From contig JAKQLM010000471.1 of assembly GCA_029567145.1 (NCBI GenBank), positions 1-48,137 on the forward strand: a stretch of 48,137 nt of DNA, written 5' to 3'. A program made the translations under genes and the position numbers. The notes under the pieces are model-generated. The model ran no database searches and had not been told where the DNA came from. It saw only the letters and a program-made list of their open reading frames with translations. This DNA is from Pseudomonadota bacterium (lineage in GTDB: Bacteria > Pseudomonadota > Alphaproteobacteria > Rhodobacterales > Rhodobacteraceae). Below are positions 1-10,117 of the stretch, one piece after another. The stretch's first letter is position 1; the number at the start of each line of letters is the position of its first letter.

Positions 1-81
1 CTCCCGAACCGGATACCCACGCAACGTGATCTGCTGCACCGCATCCCGCTTGAATTCGTCGCTGTAGTTGCTCGTCCCCAT
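1..81 (-). CDS. IS3-family transposase OrfA, N-terminal part, truncated by the left window edge
   Basis: Reverse complement of 1-81 reads MGTSNYSDEFKRDAVQQITLRGYPVRE, typical of IS3-family OrfA N-termini; runs off the left edge. Confidence 0.8.
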   Translation of the reverse strand, partial: MGTSNYSDEFKRDAVQQITLRGYPVRE

Positions 82-135
82 CTCGGCCTCCTTGCCTCAA
101 AGTTAGGGGGCAAAGCGTCTACAAATCTAGGGGCA
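1..135 (-). mobile_element. IS3-family element, terminal part (putative end ...ctaggggca at about 135)
   Basis: OrfA start at 81 preceded by noncoding terminal DNA; IS66 tnpA coding sense resumes just to the right at about 143. Confidence 0.6.
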
Positions 136-157
136 CCTCAGGGTTTCCCGTCTGGAA

Positions 158-517
158 GTGATCGAGGGTCCAAGCGGACGGCGTCGGCGCACGAAGGCGG
201 AGCGGGCTCGGATCGCGGCGGAAAGCATGATGCCCGGGGTGGCGGTGGCCGATGTTGCGCGCAAGCACGGCACGACGCGTTGGCAGATTTATGATTGGCG
301 CAAGCAGATGCGCAAAGGCAGCCTGGTGCTGCCCGAGAGCGTGGCGGCGTTGCCGATGTTTGCCGAGCTGGTTGTCGCGGAACCCGAACAGGCCCCGTCC
401 GCGGCGGGTTCTGATATTGAAATCGTGGTGGCCGATGTCGTGATCCGCGCCGGTGCGGGTGCCGACGAAGGCCGGCTGACGCGAGCGATCAGGGCGGCGC
501 GGGCAGCGGCATCGTGA
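158..517 (+). CDS. tnpA: IS66-family accessory protein TnpA (helix-turn-helix), N-terminus probably truncated
   Basis: EGPSGRRRRTKAERARIAAESMMPGVAVADVARKHGTTRWQIYDWRKQ; in-frame codons continue upstream (VSRLEVIEGPSG), so the 158 GTG is likely not the native start. Confidence 0.85.
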   Translation: MIEGPSGRRRRTKAERARIAAESMMPGVAVADVARKHGTTRWQIYDWRKQMRKGSLVLPESVAALPMFAELVVAEPEQAPSAAGSDIEIVVADVVIRAGAGADEGRLTRAIRAARAAAS

Positions 518-870
518 TGCTTGGCCAGGGTGGGCCGGTGAAGGTCTTCGTGGCGATGCGGCCGGTGGACTTCCGCAAGGGGATCGACGGGCTGGCGCTG
601 GCGGTTCAGGAGATGTTCGGCCTCGACCCGTTCTGCGGGGCGGTCTTCGTATTCCGATCGAAACGCGCGGACCGGATCAAGCTGCTGGTCTGGGACCAGA
701 CCGGGATGGTGCTCGTTCACAAGCGGCTGGAAGGGGGCAAGTTCGTCTGGCCACAGGTGCAAGACGGTGTGATGCGGGTGTCGTCGGCGCAGCTTGCGGC
801 GCTGTTCGAAGGGCTGGACTGGCGGCTGGTCCGACCCGAACGCGTTCGGCGTCCTATGGCGGCAGGATGA
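514..870 (+). CDS. tnpB: IS66-family accessory protein TnpB
   Basis: GGPVKVFVAMRPVDFRKGIDGLALAVQEMFGLDPFCGAVFVFRSKRADRIKLLVWDQTGM; overlaps tnpA by 4 nt. Confidence 0.93.
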   Translation: MMLGQGGPVKVFVAMRPVDFRKGIDGLALAVQEMFGLDPFCGAVFVFRSKRADRIKLLVWDQTGMVLVHKRLEGGKFVWPQVQDGVMRVSSAQLAALFEGLDWRLVRPERVRRPMAAG

Positions 871-939
871 TCATCGCAAGATGCTGCAATTCCATGTTTT
901 TACTGGCCAGAGGGGCTGCCTCATGATTCACTTTGGATC

Positions 940-2505
940 ATGGATGCCACCGCTCTTGCCCGCGAAAACGCCCTGCTGAAAGCCCGCCTGACCGAGGTCG
1001 AGGCGGCGCTCGCCGAGGTGCAGGAGGCCAATCGTCGGCTGGAAGATATCCTGCGCACGTCGCAGCGCGAGAAGTTCGGCAAGCGCTCCGAGAAGCTGTC
1101 GCCCGACCAGTTCAACCTGGCCCTGGAAGATGCCGAACTGGCGCAGGGTGTGCTTGAGGCCGCGCAGGAGAAGGCCGAGGCTGCGCTGCAACGGGCCCGA
1201 GGGGAACCGCCTCGCAAGCCGGCACGCAACCTCGGTCATCTCCCGCCGCACCTGCCCCGGATTGAACGTGTGATCGAGCCCGCGAGCCTCCTGTGTCCTT
1301 GCGGCTGTGGGGAGATGGCGAAGATCGGCGAGGACGTATCCCGACGGCTCGACGTGATCCCGGCCCAGTTCCGGGTGCTGGTCACGCGGCGCCCCAGATA
1401 CGCCTGCCGCCGCTGCTCGCAGGCCGTAGCGCAGGCGCATGCCCCCGAGCATGTCGTGCCTGGCGGGTTGCCCACGGAACTGTTCATCGCCTCGATCATC
1501 GTGTCGAAGTTCGGCGATCATCTGCCATTCTACCGCCAGGTCGAAATCTTCAAACGGCAGGGGATCGATCTGGATCGCGGCACGCTTGGCAACTGGGTCG
1601 GACGCGCCTGCTTCCACCTGATGCCGGTCATCAACCACATGAAGGACCATCTGCGCCGCGCGGACCGCATCTTTGTCGATGAAACCCGGGCACCGGTGCT
1701 GGACCCGGGCCGAAAGGCCACCAAGAGCGGCTTCTTCTGGGCCGTCGTCGCCGACGACCGCGGCCATGGCGGTGCAGGCCCGCCCATCGTGCTGTTCCAT
1801 TACGCCCCCGGCCGGGGCAAGGAACATCCGTTGAAGCTCCTCAGCGGATACCGCGGCCGGTTCCTGCAATGCGACGCCTACCAGTCCTACAACGCGCTGA
1901 CGGAAATCTCACGCGACAACGGCCCATGGCAGTTGGTCTACTGCTGGACCCATGTCCGCCGTCGCTTCGTCAAGCGCTTCGAGAACGAGGGCTCCCCCAT
2001 CGCCGAGGAAATGCTGCGCCAGATCGCGCTGCTGTATCAGGTCGACCAGACCGTGCGAGGAAAGGAAGCATCCGTGCGCCTGGCCACCAGACACGAACAT
2101 TCGGTCCCGATCATCACCGCGCTCAAACCCTGGCTCGAGGCTCAGCTGTCCCGCATCCCGCAGAAATCCCAGCTGGCCGAGGACATCCGATACACCCTCG
2201 CACACTGGCCCGGCCTGATCCACTTCCTGGAAGACGGCACGCTCGAGCTCGACACCAACCCGGTCGAAAACCAGATCAGGCCGATCGCCCTCACAAGAAA
2301 GAATGCCCTCTTCGCCGGGAACGAAATCGGTGCCGAGAACTGGGCAATGCTCGCCTCGCTCGTCGCCACCTGCAAGTTGTCCGCGGTCAACCCGGTCGAC
2401 TACATCGATGCCACGCTCCGTGCGATCCTCGACGGCCACCCGCAAAGCGGCATCGAAGACCTCATGCCATGGCGCTACAAGCAAACGTCAACCCTCGCAG
2501 CGTAG
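940..2505 (+). CDS. tnpC: IS66-family transposase TnpC
   Basis: 521 aa with leucine-zipper-like N-terminus, CxCG zinc motif and a DDE domain (FVDETRAPVLDPGR, FLQCDAYQSYN, NPVENQIRPIALTRKNALFAG). Confidence 0.95.
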   Translation: MDATALARENALLKARLTEVEAALAEVQEANRRLEDILRTSQREKFGKRSEKLSPDQFNLALEDAELAQGVLEAAQEKAEAALQRARGEPPRKPARNLGHLPPHLPRIERVIEPASLLCPCGCGEMAKIGEDVSRRLDVIPAQFRVLVTRRPRYACRRCSQAVAQAHAPEHVVPGGLPTELFIASIIVSKFGDHLPFYRQVEIFKRQGIDLDRGTLGNWVGRACFHLMPVINHMKDHLRRADRIFVDETRAPVLDPGRKATKSGFFWAVVADDRGHGGAGPPIVLFHYAPGRGKEHPLKLLSGYRGRFLQCDAYQSYNALTEISRDNGPWQLVYCWTHVRRRFVKRFENEGSPIAEEMLRQIALLYQVDQTVRGKEASVRLATRHEHSVPIITALKPWLEAQLSRIPQKSQLAEDIRYTLAHWPGLIHFLEDGTLELDTNPVENQIRPIALTRKNALFAGNEIGAENWAMLASLVATCKLSAVNPVDYIDATLRAILDGHPQSGIEDLMPWRYKQTSTLAA

Positions 2506-2625
2506 GGCCAAGCCATAGCGCTTACGAATTAAAAGTACAAGTGCCTTGAAGAACTGCAAAGCTTTTCAACACGGCTGGCCAGTGCCGGGCAGGCCGGGCA
2601 GGCAAACCCCCAAGGCTGGTTTGCC

Positions 2626-5600
2626 CTAAAAGCCGAGCAAGTTCGCGTGGGTCACAGCGGCGTCCAGAAACCGGCCCTTGTCCGCTTCCGGGACCCAGCC
2701 CAATGCAGCTTTCGGTCGGCTATTGTCAAAACGCGCAAGATGCGCACGCGAAAGCCAGTCCTTGCGCGACGACCGGAGGGCGTCGGTCTGGCCCATAGCA
2801 TGCCGTTTCAGCAGGAACTTTGCCCCATCCGCCAGCCACAGGGTGTTCAAGGACCCACTGGTGACCGTCATCTTAGCGCCAAGCAAAGCATGGATTGCGT
2901 CGAAGTAATCCCGAGCCGTCAGCATCGGGTCGCCAATCAGGTTGAACGATTGGCCCGACACATTCTCGGCATGCAGCATCCGGATGAGCCCGTCCGACAC
3001 GTCATCGACCAGAACGAAAGGCAGCACGTTGTGACCATTGCCCCAAAGCCGGACCGCCCCCGCACCGTGCCAGCGCCCGATCCCCCAATGCTGCAAAGGC
3101 CCGCCATTGCCAAGCACGATGCCGGGCCGGGCAATGACCAAAGGCAGCCCCCGGTCGCGGTGCATGGCCAGCAGTCGGGCCTCGCATTCGGCCTTGGACC
3201 GGGCATAGATGTTTCGCTGCGCAAGATCGCCAAACTCTGTCGCCTCGGTGATCACCTGTGCAGGGTCGGACATGTCATAGGACGCGATCGTTCCCGTATA
3301 GACCAGCCGACGGACCTTGGCGGCTTCTGCGGCCTCGGCCACGCGCACGGTGGTGCCAACGTCATTTTCCAGCGCGGCGGCCCAGGATTTGTCGGTGGAC
3401 TTGGCCAGATTGTAGACCGTATCGATTCCTGCCATCGCCGCGCGCAGGCCTTCGTGGTCGGTCAGGGCCACTGGCACGGTCTCGACGTGATCGGCAATGT
3501 CATCGAAGGGGCCGCTGCGGCTTCGGCTTAGCACCCGGACATCGTGGCCGCGCGCCACCAGCGTCCGGGTAAGGTTGCGCCCGATGAAGCCTGTTCCGCC
3601 GATCACCATGACCTTCGGCGCGGGCCTGCCAATCAGAACCGGTGGTGCGGCTGCGGCGGGCATCTTTGCCAGCGTGGCCTCGATGGCCTGCATCACAAGC
3701 AGAGCCGCTTCGCCGCCAAAGCGCGGATCCAGCTGCCGACCAGTCGATATCCCGTCATAAAAGCCGCGAACTGCGCCCTGAAAGCCAAGGGCATACGGCG
3801 ACTTGCGCCCGAGCGAGGCAGTCTGACGGTGCACATTCACCAAGCCCTCTCGCAGATGTTGTGCGGCAAGCGACAACGACCGCACCAAAGGGTTGGCCGT
3901 CAAATCGGCGGTGTTGTTTCTCTCGACGACCAGACAGTCATTGCCAAAGTCCAGTTGCGCCAACGCCGATGACCCTCGCAGGGTGATACTGCGCTGCTCC
4001 ATGGTTTCGACCAGCGACAGGACTATGGTGATATCCACGCCACCTGCCCGCGCCAGGATATGCCAGCCCTGGTGACGACTGCCGCCGCCCGGCAAATCGA
4101 TCGGCTTTGACAGACTGAGGCCGAGAATTTCAAGCGGCCCGAACAAGTCGACCGCGAAGGCATAAAGATGCGGCCCAAGCTCCAGCAAGAGATTGCCGGG
4201 TTCACGCAGCATCCACAGCCCGAAAGGACCCGAGCGCAGCAGAGAAAGCGGGTAGCACCAGTTGATCTCGGCACTTGAGATCCGGCCCAACCGCCCCGAG
4301 TCTCGCAACGACTTCAGGCGCACATAGCCAGGAATCCCAAGAAAGTTGTGGCAGATCCCGATCCGACGCCCGGCCTTTTCAGCCGCGGCTACCAAGTCGA
4401 CCGCCTGCACGGCCGACGTCGCGATAGGTTTTTCGATGAACACATGCAGACCGGCCGCAAGACATTGCATGGCGATCTCGTGATGCAGGGGGGGGGGCGT
4501 CAGGATGTGCACCGCGTCACAGACCTGCGCTTTTAGCAAGTCTGCGACTGACCCATAGCACTGTGCTCCAAACCGCGCCGCGAGCGCGGACGCAGCACTT
4601 TCAGACGGATCGCAGACGGCAACCACATGTACGCCCGGCGTGGCCCGCAGAGCGTCGGCATGCTTGCTGGCGATGTACCCCGCACCGATCAGTCCCACCC
4701 GTAAATCGGCGTGGCTATGCACTCTGGCCCCTTTGTACTCGATGATTCGCATGTCTGCGCCTGAAAGGCGCCTGAAGTGGAACGTCAACATTCCCAGCAG
4801 GTTGGGAACCTTTGATAGCGTCAAGAAAACCGAATGATGCGCCGCCTGGACCGCAGGCTGCCCGTTGTGCATCAGTCCGAGCCAGGTGCGGAACCAGTTG
4901 AACCCCCAAGCTCCGATTGCCAAGGCCAACACCAGCCATTGCCCGGTCACGAGCCCCGCAAGCAGACCCGCCAAGGCCAGCAGCGGTATGACCAAACCGT
5001 AAAACCACACCCGCCGCCGTTCCGCGACGAAGTGGCCGGGTTGCAGACGTCCCACCTGGGCAAAGCCATGACCGGTTCGAACCGTGCGTCGCCACCATTG
5101 GGAAAACCGGGTGATGTCAGAGTCGTGGTGCGTCATGGTTTGGGGCAACCTGCAAATCCGAAGGCCCGTGGCCCGAACCCGCAGACAAAAGTCGTCGTCT
5201 TCGGCTGCAATGACGCTGGGATCAAAACCTCTGACTGCGTCAAAGGCTGCGCTGCGCACCATCATATCACCGCCGCAGGTGCTGATTTCGCCAGCCGGAC
5301 GGTGCCATTCCACCTCGGCCAGCGCGTTGTAGACGGACCGCTCTGGCGCGATCTCGCGTCGCCAGCCGGTGACGATCCCGATTCCGGGCTGCTGATCCAG
5401 GGTTGCCAGCGCCGCAGCAATCCATCCCGGCTCTACCCGGCAATCGCCATCGACAAACTGGACATAGTCCGGCGTCCCCGCGTCTTGCAGCGCGTAGAAC
5501 CCCGCGTTGCGCGCCCGCGCGGCGGTAAAGGGAATGCTTGTATCAAGCTCGACCACCTGCGCACCGATGCCCCGGGCAAAACTTACGCTGTTATCGGTTG

Positions 5601-5754
5601 ACCCTGAATCGACATAAACGATCCGATCGACCTGCCCTTGAAGCGAGGTCAGACACGCCTGCAAACGGCTGCCTTCATTTCGAGCGATAACAACGGCAGC
5701 GACGGTACTTGGTCTCATGATCCCAGGCTTTCCTATGTTGGATAAGGCACGCAA
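2626..5754 (-). CDS. Three-domain fusion: GT2 glycosyltransferase + Gfo/Idh/MocA oxidoreductase + NAD-dependent epimerase/dehydratase (alternative start 5718)
   Basis: AAVVIARNEGSRLQACLTSLQGQVDRIVYVDSGSTDNS (GT2); LRVGLIGAGYIASKHADAL...IEKPIATS (Gfo/Idh/MocA); KVMVIGGTGFIGRNLTRTLVARGHDVRVLSR (extended SDR). Confidence 0.9.
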   Translation of the reverse strand: MRALSNIGKPGIMRPSTVAAVVIARNEGSRLQACLTSLQGQVDRIVYVDSGSTDNSVSFARGIGAQVVELDTSIPFTAARARNAGFYALQDAGTPDYVQFVDGDCRVEPGWIAAALATLDQQPGIGIVTGWRREIAPERSVYNALAEVEWHRPAGEISTCGGDMMVRSAAFDAVRGFDPSVIAAEDDDFCLRVRATGLRICRLPQTMTHHDSDITRFSQWWRRTVRTGHGFAQVGRLQPGHFVAERRRVWFYGLVIPLLALAGLLAGLVTGQWLVLALAIGAWGFNWFRTWLGLMHNGQPAVQAAHHSVFLTLSKVPNLLGMLTFHFRRLSGADMRIIEYKGARVHSHADLRVGLIGAGYIASKHADALRATPGVHVVAVCDPSESAASALAARFGAQCYGSVADLLKAQVCDAVHILTPPPLHHEIAMQCLAAGLHVFIEKPIATSAVQAVDLVAAAEKAGRRIGICHNFLGIPGYVRLKSLRDSGRLGRISSAEINWCYPLSLLRSGPFGLWMLREPGNLLLELGPHLYAFAVDLFGPLEILGLSLSKPIDLPGGGSRHQGWHILARAGGVDITIVLSLVETMEQRSITLRGSSALAQLDFGNDCLVVERNNTADLTANPLVRSLSLAAQHLREGLVNVHRQTASLGRKSPYALGFQGAVRGFYDGISTGRQLDPRFGGEAALLVMQAIEATLAKMPAAAAPPVLIGRPAPKVMVIGGTGFIGRNLTRTLVARGHDVRVLSRSRSGPFDDIADHVETVPVALTDHEGLRAAMAGIDTVYNLAKSTDKSWAAALENDVGTTVRVAEAAEAAKVRRLVYTGTIASYDMSDPAQVITEATEFGDLAQRNIYARSKAECEARLLAMHRDRGLPLVIARPGIVLGNGGPLQHWGIGRWHGAGAVRLWGNGHNVLPFVLVDDVSDGLIRMLHAENVSGQSFNLIGDPMLTARDYFDAIHALLGAKMTVTSGSLNTLWLADGAKFLLKRHAMGQTDALRSSRKDWLSRAHLARFDNSRPKAALGWVPEADKGRFLDAAVTHANLLGF

Positions 5755-6016
5755 GTACGGTCCTGCCCGTAGAAGTGGTGTAGCTGCCGATCGTCACCGT
5801 GATGTCAGGCGTGGGGCTCCTTTTTGAAGATGCCAGTGCAGGCAAGCCGATCATGGACATTTTGCCCATTGGCGCGAAGGTTTCCAGCGTCATGCAGCGG
5901 GCGCGTTGACCGCCTGTTCATCGTTTCTTTGTGGACGCTGCGCTCTGACCTGGCGGACAAGTTTTTCCTTAAGGAAGAATGCCGCGGAAGCCCGGGCGGC
6001 GCGCAATCTTGGCGAT

Positions 6017-7291
6017 TCATGGGCTTGCTTCATTGCCCTGGTCGGTTGGCCTAAGCCTTCCACTCGCACCGCCATTCCGAAAGATCTCGGCAAGCCATGC
6101 GCCTTCTTTTTCAATGTTGAAATCGCTTTTCACAAGCTGGCGGCCAGCCTGACCCATCATCGCCGCGAGCTCTGGCGATTTCATCAGCCGCCCGATCCGC
6201 TCGGCCAGCGTCGCGACGTCGCCAGGCGGAATGGTGTAGCCCACTACGCCGTCTGCCACCAATTCGGGCACGCCCGCAACACGCGTTGCGATCACTGGGA
6301 TGCGGCTGGCCATCGCTTCCATCAAAACCACCGGCACACCTTCGGCAAAAGACGGCAGAACAAGCATGTCTGACTCGTCAAGCAGCGCGGCCACCGCACC
6401 TTGGGACTGAAAGCCTGCAAAGGTGACCACATGTTCCAGACCCAGTTGGGCCACCTTCTTCTCTGCAAGGACGCGCGCCGGTCCGTCGCCGACAAGTGTC
6501 AGGCGTGCATCTGGATGGTCCGGAACCACCCGTGCCATTGCCTCGATCAAAAGCGATGCTCCTTTGACGGGGTCAAGGCGGCCAACAAATATGACCCGCT
6601 TGCCGAAAGCCCCCCGGACTTTGCGACCGTAGGCTTCAGCCTGCACACCACAATGGACGATGGTGATCTTTTGCCAGTCCCCTGGGTCCGAGAACAGCAT
6701 CAGTTGCGAGCGGCAGAAATGGCTTATCGCAACGACAAACCGGGCTCGGGCAATCTTTTTGTCCAAGGCCCACCGCTCCGCCTCGAAAAAGATCGCCGGG
6801 CCATGTTCGGTGAAACTGAATGGAATGCCCGATAGCGTTGATGCAAGCATCGCGACCGTGCAACTTGAGTTGCCGAAATGATTGTGCAAGTGCCCGACAC
6901 CCTGGGCACGCAGATGCTGCGCCAGGACTCCGGCTTCCACAAAGTAGAAGATTTGCCACAGAAGGGCCTTGAGACCTGGATGACGCGAGCGCAGAGCCAA
7001 CGCGAGGCTTGAAAACCAGCGCCCTGGGGCGCGCAGCAGAAAGCCCGCGTGCGCAGCAAGTACTCTGACCGGGTTGCTCGCGGCCGCGATCACATAGAAC
7101 GTCTGTGCTCTGGCGTTAAGCTCTTCCTCGCCCATGAATTCGCCCGCCGGAGGCTTGCGGATGGAACAGGTGACAACCTTCAGTCCGTGGGCACGAAGAC
7201 TTTCGACCTCGCGCAGGATGAACGTGTGCGAAATCTTCGGATAGTCACCCGTCAGATATGCGATCGGTTCGATGTCGGGCCTTCGGTCCAT
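6017..7291 (-). CDS. Glycosyltransferase family 4 (WcaL/exosortase-associated type)
   Basis: IAYLTGDYPKISHTFILREVESLRAHG; VIFVGRLDPVKGASLLIEAMARV; PSFAEGVPVVLMEAMASRIPVIATRVAGVPELV. Confidence 0.92.
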   Translation of the reverse strand: MDRRPDIEPIAYLTGDYPKISHTFILREVESLRAHGLKVVTCSIRKPPAGEFMGEEELNARAQTFYVIAAASNPVRVLAAHAGFLLRAPGRWFSSLALALRSRHPGLKALLWQIFYFVEAGVLAQHLRAQGVGHLHNHFGNSSCTVAMLASTLSGIPFSFTEHGPAIFFEAERWALDKKIARARFVVAISHFCRSQLMLFSDPGDWQKITIVHCGVQAEAYGRKVRGAFGKRVIFVGRLDPVKGASLLIEAMARVVPDHPDARLTLVGDGPARVLAEKKVAQLGLEHVVTFAGFQSQGAVAALLDESDMLVLPSFAEGVPVVLMEAMASRIPVIATRVAGVPELVADGVVGYTIPPGDVATLAERIGRLMKSPELAAMMGQAGRQLVKSDFNIEKEGAWLAEIFRNGGASGRLRPTDQGNEASP

Positions 7292-7297
7292 ACGCCC

Positions 7298-8197
7298 TTA
7301 CCCTTTCAACTTTCGCTTCCACCAGAGAAGCTTTCCCAGCCCGCCGACAGCGGTCAATCCTAACTGCGTCGACCGCCTGCGCGAGAACGGCCGAGTGGCT
7401 AGCGCCAGTCCGCCGTGAAGGACGACCTGCGCCGCCCCCACGGCCATCCAGACGGCTACGCGGTATGCCCCGCGCAGTCCGCCCGCGCTGTTGTCGACGA
7501 CGCACCGAAGTTGCCCGTCACTGAAGCGTCGCTGCTGCAAGAACGCCAGCGTCGCACGCCGATCCGGGACAATTTCGCGTACTCGCGCGTCCGGACACCA
7601 CATCAGCGCAATCCCGTGACACTCGACCAGCTTGCGAAGCAGCCATACGTCTTCGCCCCCGGCATCGAAGGCCGGATCGAAGACCGGGCTTTCCAGCATC
7701 AGCACCTCGCGACGAAACATCGAGTTGCCCGACCCCAGATAGGCGCGAAGATGCCCGATGTCCTGGCCCGAAGCTGCCGGAAACCGCCGACTGAAGACAC
7801 GGTCAAGCGGGCCGCGCAAATGTTCGGCAGGTTGTTCCTGAAACTCCGGCTCAATGGATCCGAACGCCGCCGGATCGCCGCGTGCCACAGCGCCTGCGAA
7901 AGCGGCAAGCCAACCGGGATCCGGCATTTCATCGTCATCGAGAAAAATGATATGCGCACCACGGGCCTCGGCTATGCCGCGATTGCGGGCTCGCGCAACG
8001 CCGGTCTGAGGTTCATGGACATAACGAACGAAATCGGGCGCGGACGCCAGAACTGACCGGGCTGACCCGTCCGGCGAATTGTCAACCAACACAAGTTCGA
8101 CCGGCACCGCGATAGTCTTGATCTGTGATGCAACAGCGCGGAAAAGCGGGCCCAGCAATTCTTCGCGGCGAAAGGTCGGCACGACTATCGAGATCAT
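7298..8197 (-). CDS. Glycosyltransferase family 2
   Basis: ISIVVPTFRREELLGPLFRAVASQ...ELVLVDNSPDGS; IIFLDDDEMPDPGWL. Confidence 0.92.
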   Translation of the reverse strand: MISIVVPTFRREELLGPLFRAVASQIKTIAVPVELVLVDNSPDGSARSVLASAPDFVRYVHEPQTGVARARNRGIAEARGAHIIFLDDDEMPDPGWLAAFAGAVARGDPAAFGSIEPEFQEQPAEHLRGPLDRVFSRRFPAASGQDIGHLRAYLGSGNSMFRREVLMLESPVFDPAFDAGGEDVWLLRKLVECHGIALMWCPDARVREIVPDRRATLAFLQQRRFSDGQLRCVVDNSAGGLRGAYRVAVWMAVGAAQVVLHGGLALATRPFSRRRSTQLGLTAVGGLGKLLWWKRKLKG

Positions 8198-8389
8198 GCT
8201 GGACGTGCTTGCCGAAGATTGGCAGAGAAAAGTCGCAAAGCTGACGGCTCCCGCCTGATGCCCAAAGAGATTCCGGCATTTGAGGTTTTTCCAATACTAT
8301 CCTCTTGACGACGAATGGACAATCACCCGTGATTTGCAGACCTGACTTGTGGTCAAGCAGGTTATGAAGCAGGCGGTCCGAAACCTTAG

Positions 8390-9157
8390 ATGACAGATTT
8401 TGGTGCACTTCGGCTGGTGAATGTTCCGACAAGAGCGGCGCTCTTGGCGCAGATCGCTGATCACCTTGATGCGGGCAAAGGATTTGCGATTGCGACGTTG
8501 AACCTTGATCACATCGTCAAGCTGCGCAATCACGCCGAATTCAGGCAGGCTTACCGCGCGCACACGCATGTTGTCGCCGACGGCAATCCCATTGTCTGGC
8601 TCTCGCGACTAGCCGGGTACAGCGACGTGCGCCTGGTTCCAGGGTCCGAGTTGATCGAACCACTCGCCAGCCTTGCCGTCAGCAAGAAGGCGTCAGTCGC
8701 CTTTCTGGGATCGACCGAGCAGGTGCTTCTGCGTGCAGCTGTGCGTCTGGCAACCCATCATTCCGGACTGCAGGTGACAGCTTGCCTTTCTCCGGAGTTT
8801 GGTTTTGACCCGCATTCCGCAGCTGCGGACGCCATGCTCGATAGTCTTGCAGCTTCGGGTGCACGAATCTGTTTCCTGGCGCTTGGTGCGCCGAAGCAGG
8901 AAATTCTGGCTGCCCGCGGCTTGCTCCGCCATCCGCATCTTGGCTTTGTCTCCATCGGTGCCGGTCTTGACTTTATTGCCGGACACCAGACACGTGCCCC
9001 GGTCTGGGTTCGCAAGATCGCGATGGAATGGCTGTGGCGACTGCTGACAAACCCCCGCCGTCTGGCGCGCCGATATCTTGACTGCCTCGTGATCCTGCCG
9101 GGGCTGACGTATTCCGCCCTGGTTGCGAGGTTGCGGAACGGAGTGACCAGATCATGA
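8390..9157 (+). CDS. WecG/TagA/CpsF-family glycosyltransferase
   Basis: ATLNLDHIVKLRNHAEFRQAYRAHTHVVADGNPIVWLSR...FLALGAPKQEIL...GFVSIGAGLDFIAGHQTRAPVWVRKIAMEWLWRLLTNPRRLARRY. Confidence 0.93.
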   Translation: MTDFGALRLVNVPTRAALLAQIADHLDAGKGFAIATLNLDHIVKLRNHAEFRQAYRAHTHVVADGNPIVWLSRLAGYSDVRLVPGSELIEPLASLAVSKKASVAFLGSTEQVLLRAAVRLATHHSGLQVTACLSPEFGFDPHSAAADAMLDSLAASGARICFLALGAPKQEILAARGLLRHPHLGFVSIGAGLDFIAGHQTRAPVWVRKIAMEWLWRLLTNPRRLARRYLDCLVILPGLTYSALVARLRNGVTRS

Positions 9158-10113
9158 CGGAAGCCTTGACGTCCCCGACCGTCCTGACTGTCATCCTGAA
9201 CTGGCGGACCGCCGAAATGACCCTGCGCGCTGTCGCTGCCGCCGAACTGGCGATGTCCGGCATCGCGGGGGAGATCACCGTGGTCGATAACGACTCTGGC
9301 GACGGGTCGTTCGAGACTTTGACGGCCGCGCTGGCAGGACATCCGCGTATCCGGGTCGTTCAGTCTGGCCACAACGGCGGGTTCGGCGCGGGAAACAACG
9401 TCGGCGTCCGTCTGGGCCTGCGCGACGGGTCGCGGCCCGACTTTGTCTATTTCCTGAACTCGGATGCCTTCCCCGCAGGGGACGCGATCCTGAAGCTGCT
9501 GGAGTATCTTGGGACGCATCCGACCGTCGGTTTTGCTGGCAGCTTCATTCACGGGCCGGACGGGGAGCCACACATCACCTGCTTTAGGTTCCCGTCCGCC
9601 GCATCCGAGTTCGAAGGTGCGGCGCGCAGCGGTCCCATTTCGCGGCTGCTGTCACACCGAACGGTTCCGCTGGGTGTACCGACCGAAAGTGGCCCGGTGG
9701 ATTGGCTTGCGGGCGCTAGCCTGATGGTGCGCGACCCTGTTCTGCAGAGGGTCGGACTGTTCGACGAGAATTTCTTTCTGTATTTCGAGGAAACCGATCT
9801 GTGCCGCCGGGCTGCCGAGGCCGGGTGGTCGACCCATTTCGTCCGTGACAGCCGGATCGAGCACATCGGATCGGTTTCAACCGGAATGAAGGAGTGGCGG
9901 CGTGTGCCGGGCTACTGGTTCGACAGCCGCTGGTTATATTTCAGCAAGGTCGGAGGCACGGGGTACGCGGTTCTTGCCACGATTGCGCATGTCGCTGGCG
10001 GGCTGATCCTGCGCGCCCGGCGCGTCGTCCAGCCGCAGGTCAGGCCAGACCCGCCGCATTTCCTGCGCGACCTTGTCGCCCATGCGATCCGCACATTGGG
10101 ACGCCGCCACTGA
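9154..10113 (+). CDS. Glycosyltransferase family 2 (rhamnosyltransferase-like)
   Basis: VLTVILNWRTAEMTLRAVAAAELA...ITVVDNDSGDGSFETL...GHNGGFGAGNNVGVR; overlaps the preceding CDS by 4 nt. Confidence 0.92.
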   Translation: MTEALTSPTVLTVILNWRTAEMTLRAVAAAELAMSGIAGEITVVDNDSGDGSFETLTAALAGHPRIRVVQSGHNGGFGAGNNVGVRLGLRDGSRPDFVYFLNSDAFPAGDAILKLLEYLGTHPTVGFAGSFIHGPDGEPHITCFRFPSAASEFEGAARSGPISRLLSHRTVPLGVPTESGPVDWLAGASLMVRDPVLQRVGLFDENFFLYFEETDLCRRAAEAGWSTHFVRDSRIEHIGSVSTGMKEWRRVPGYWFDSRWLYFSKVGGTGYAVLATIAHVAGGLILRARRVVQPQVRPDPPHFLRDLVAHAIRTLGRRH

Positions 10114-10117
10114 CGGC

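Larger units (their letters stand above)
136..2525 (+). mobile_element. IS66-family element, left end apparently lost; right end ...gcgcttac at 2518-2525
   Basis: tnpA/tnpB/tnpC organisation; right end matches IS66-type termini (GTAAGCG... read inward); no matching left terminus in 1-158. Confidence 0.8.
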
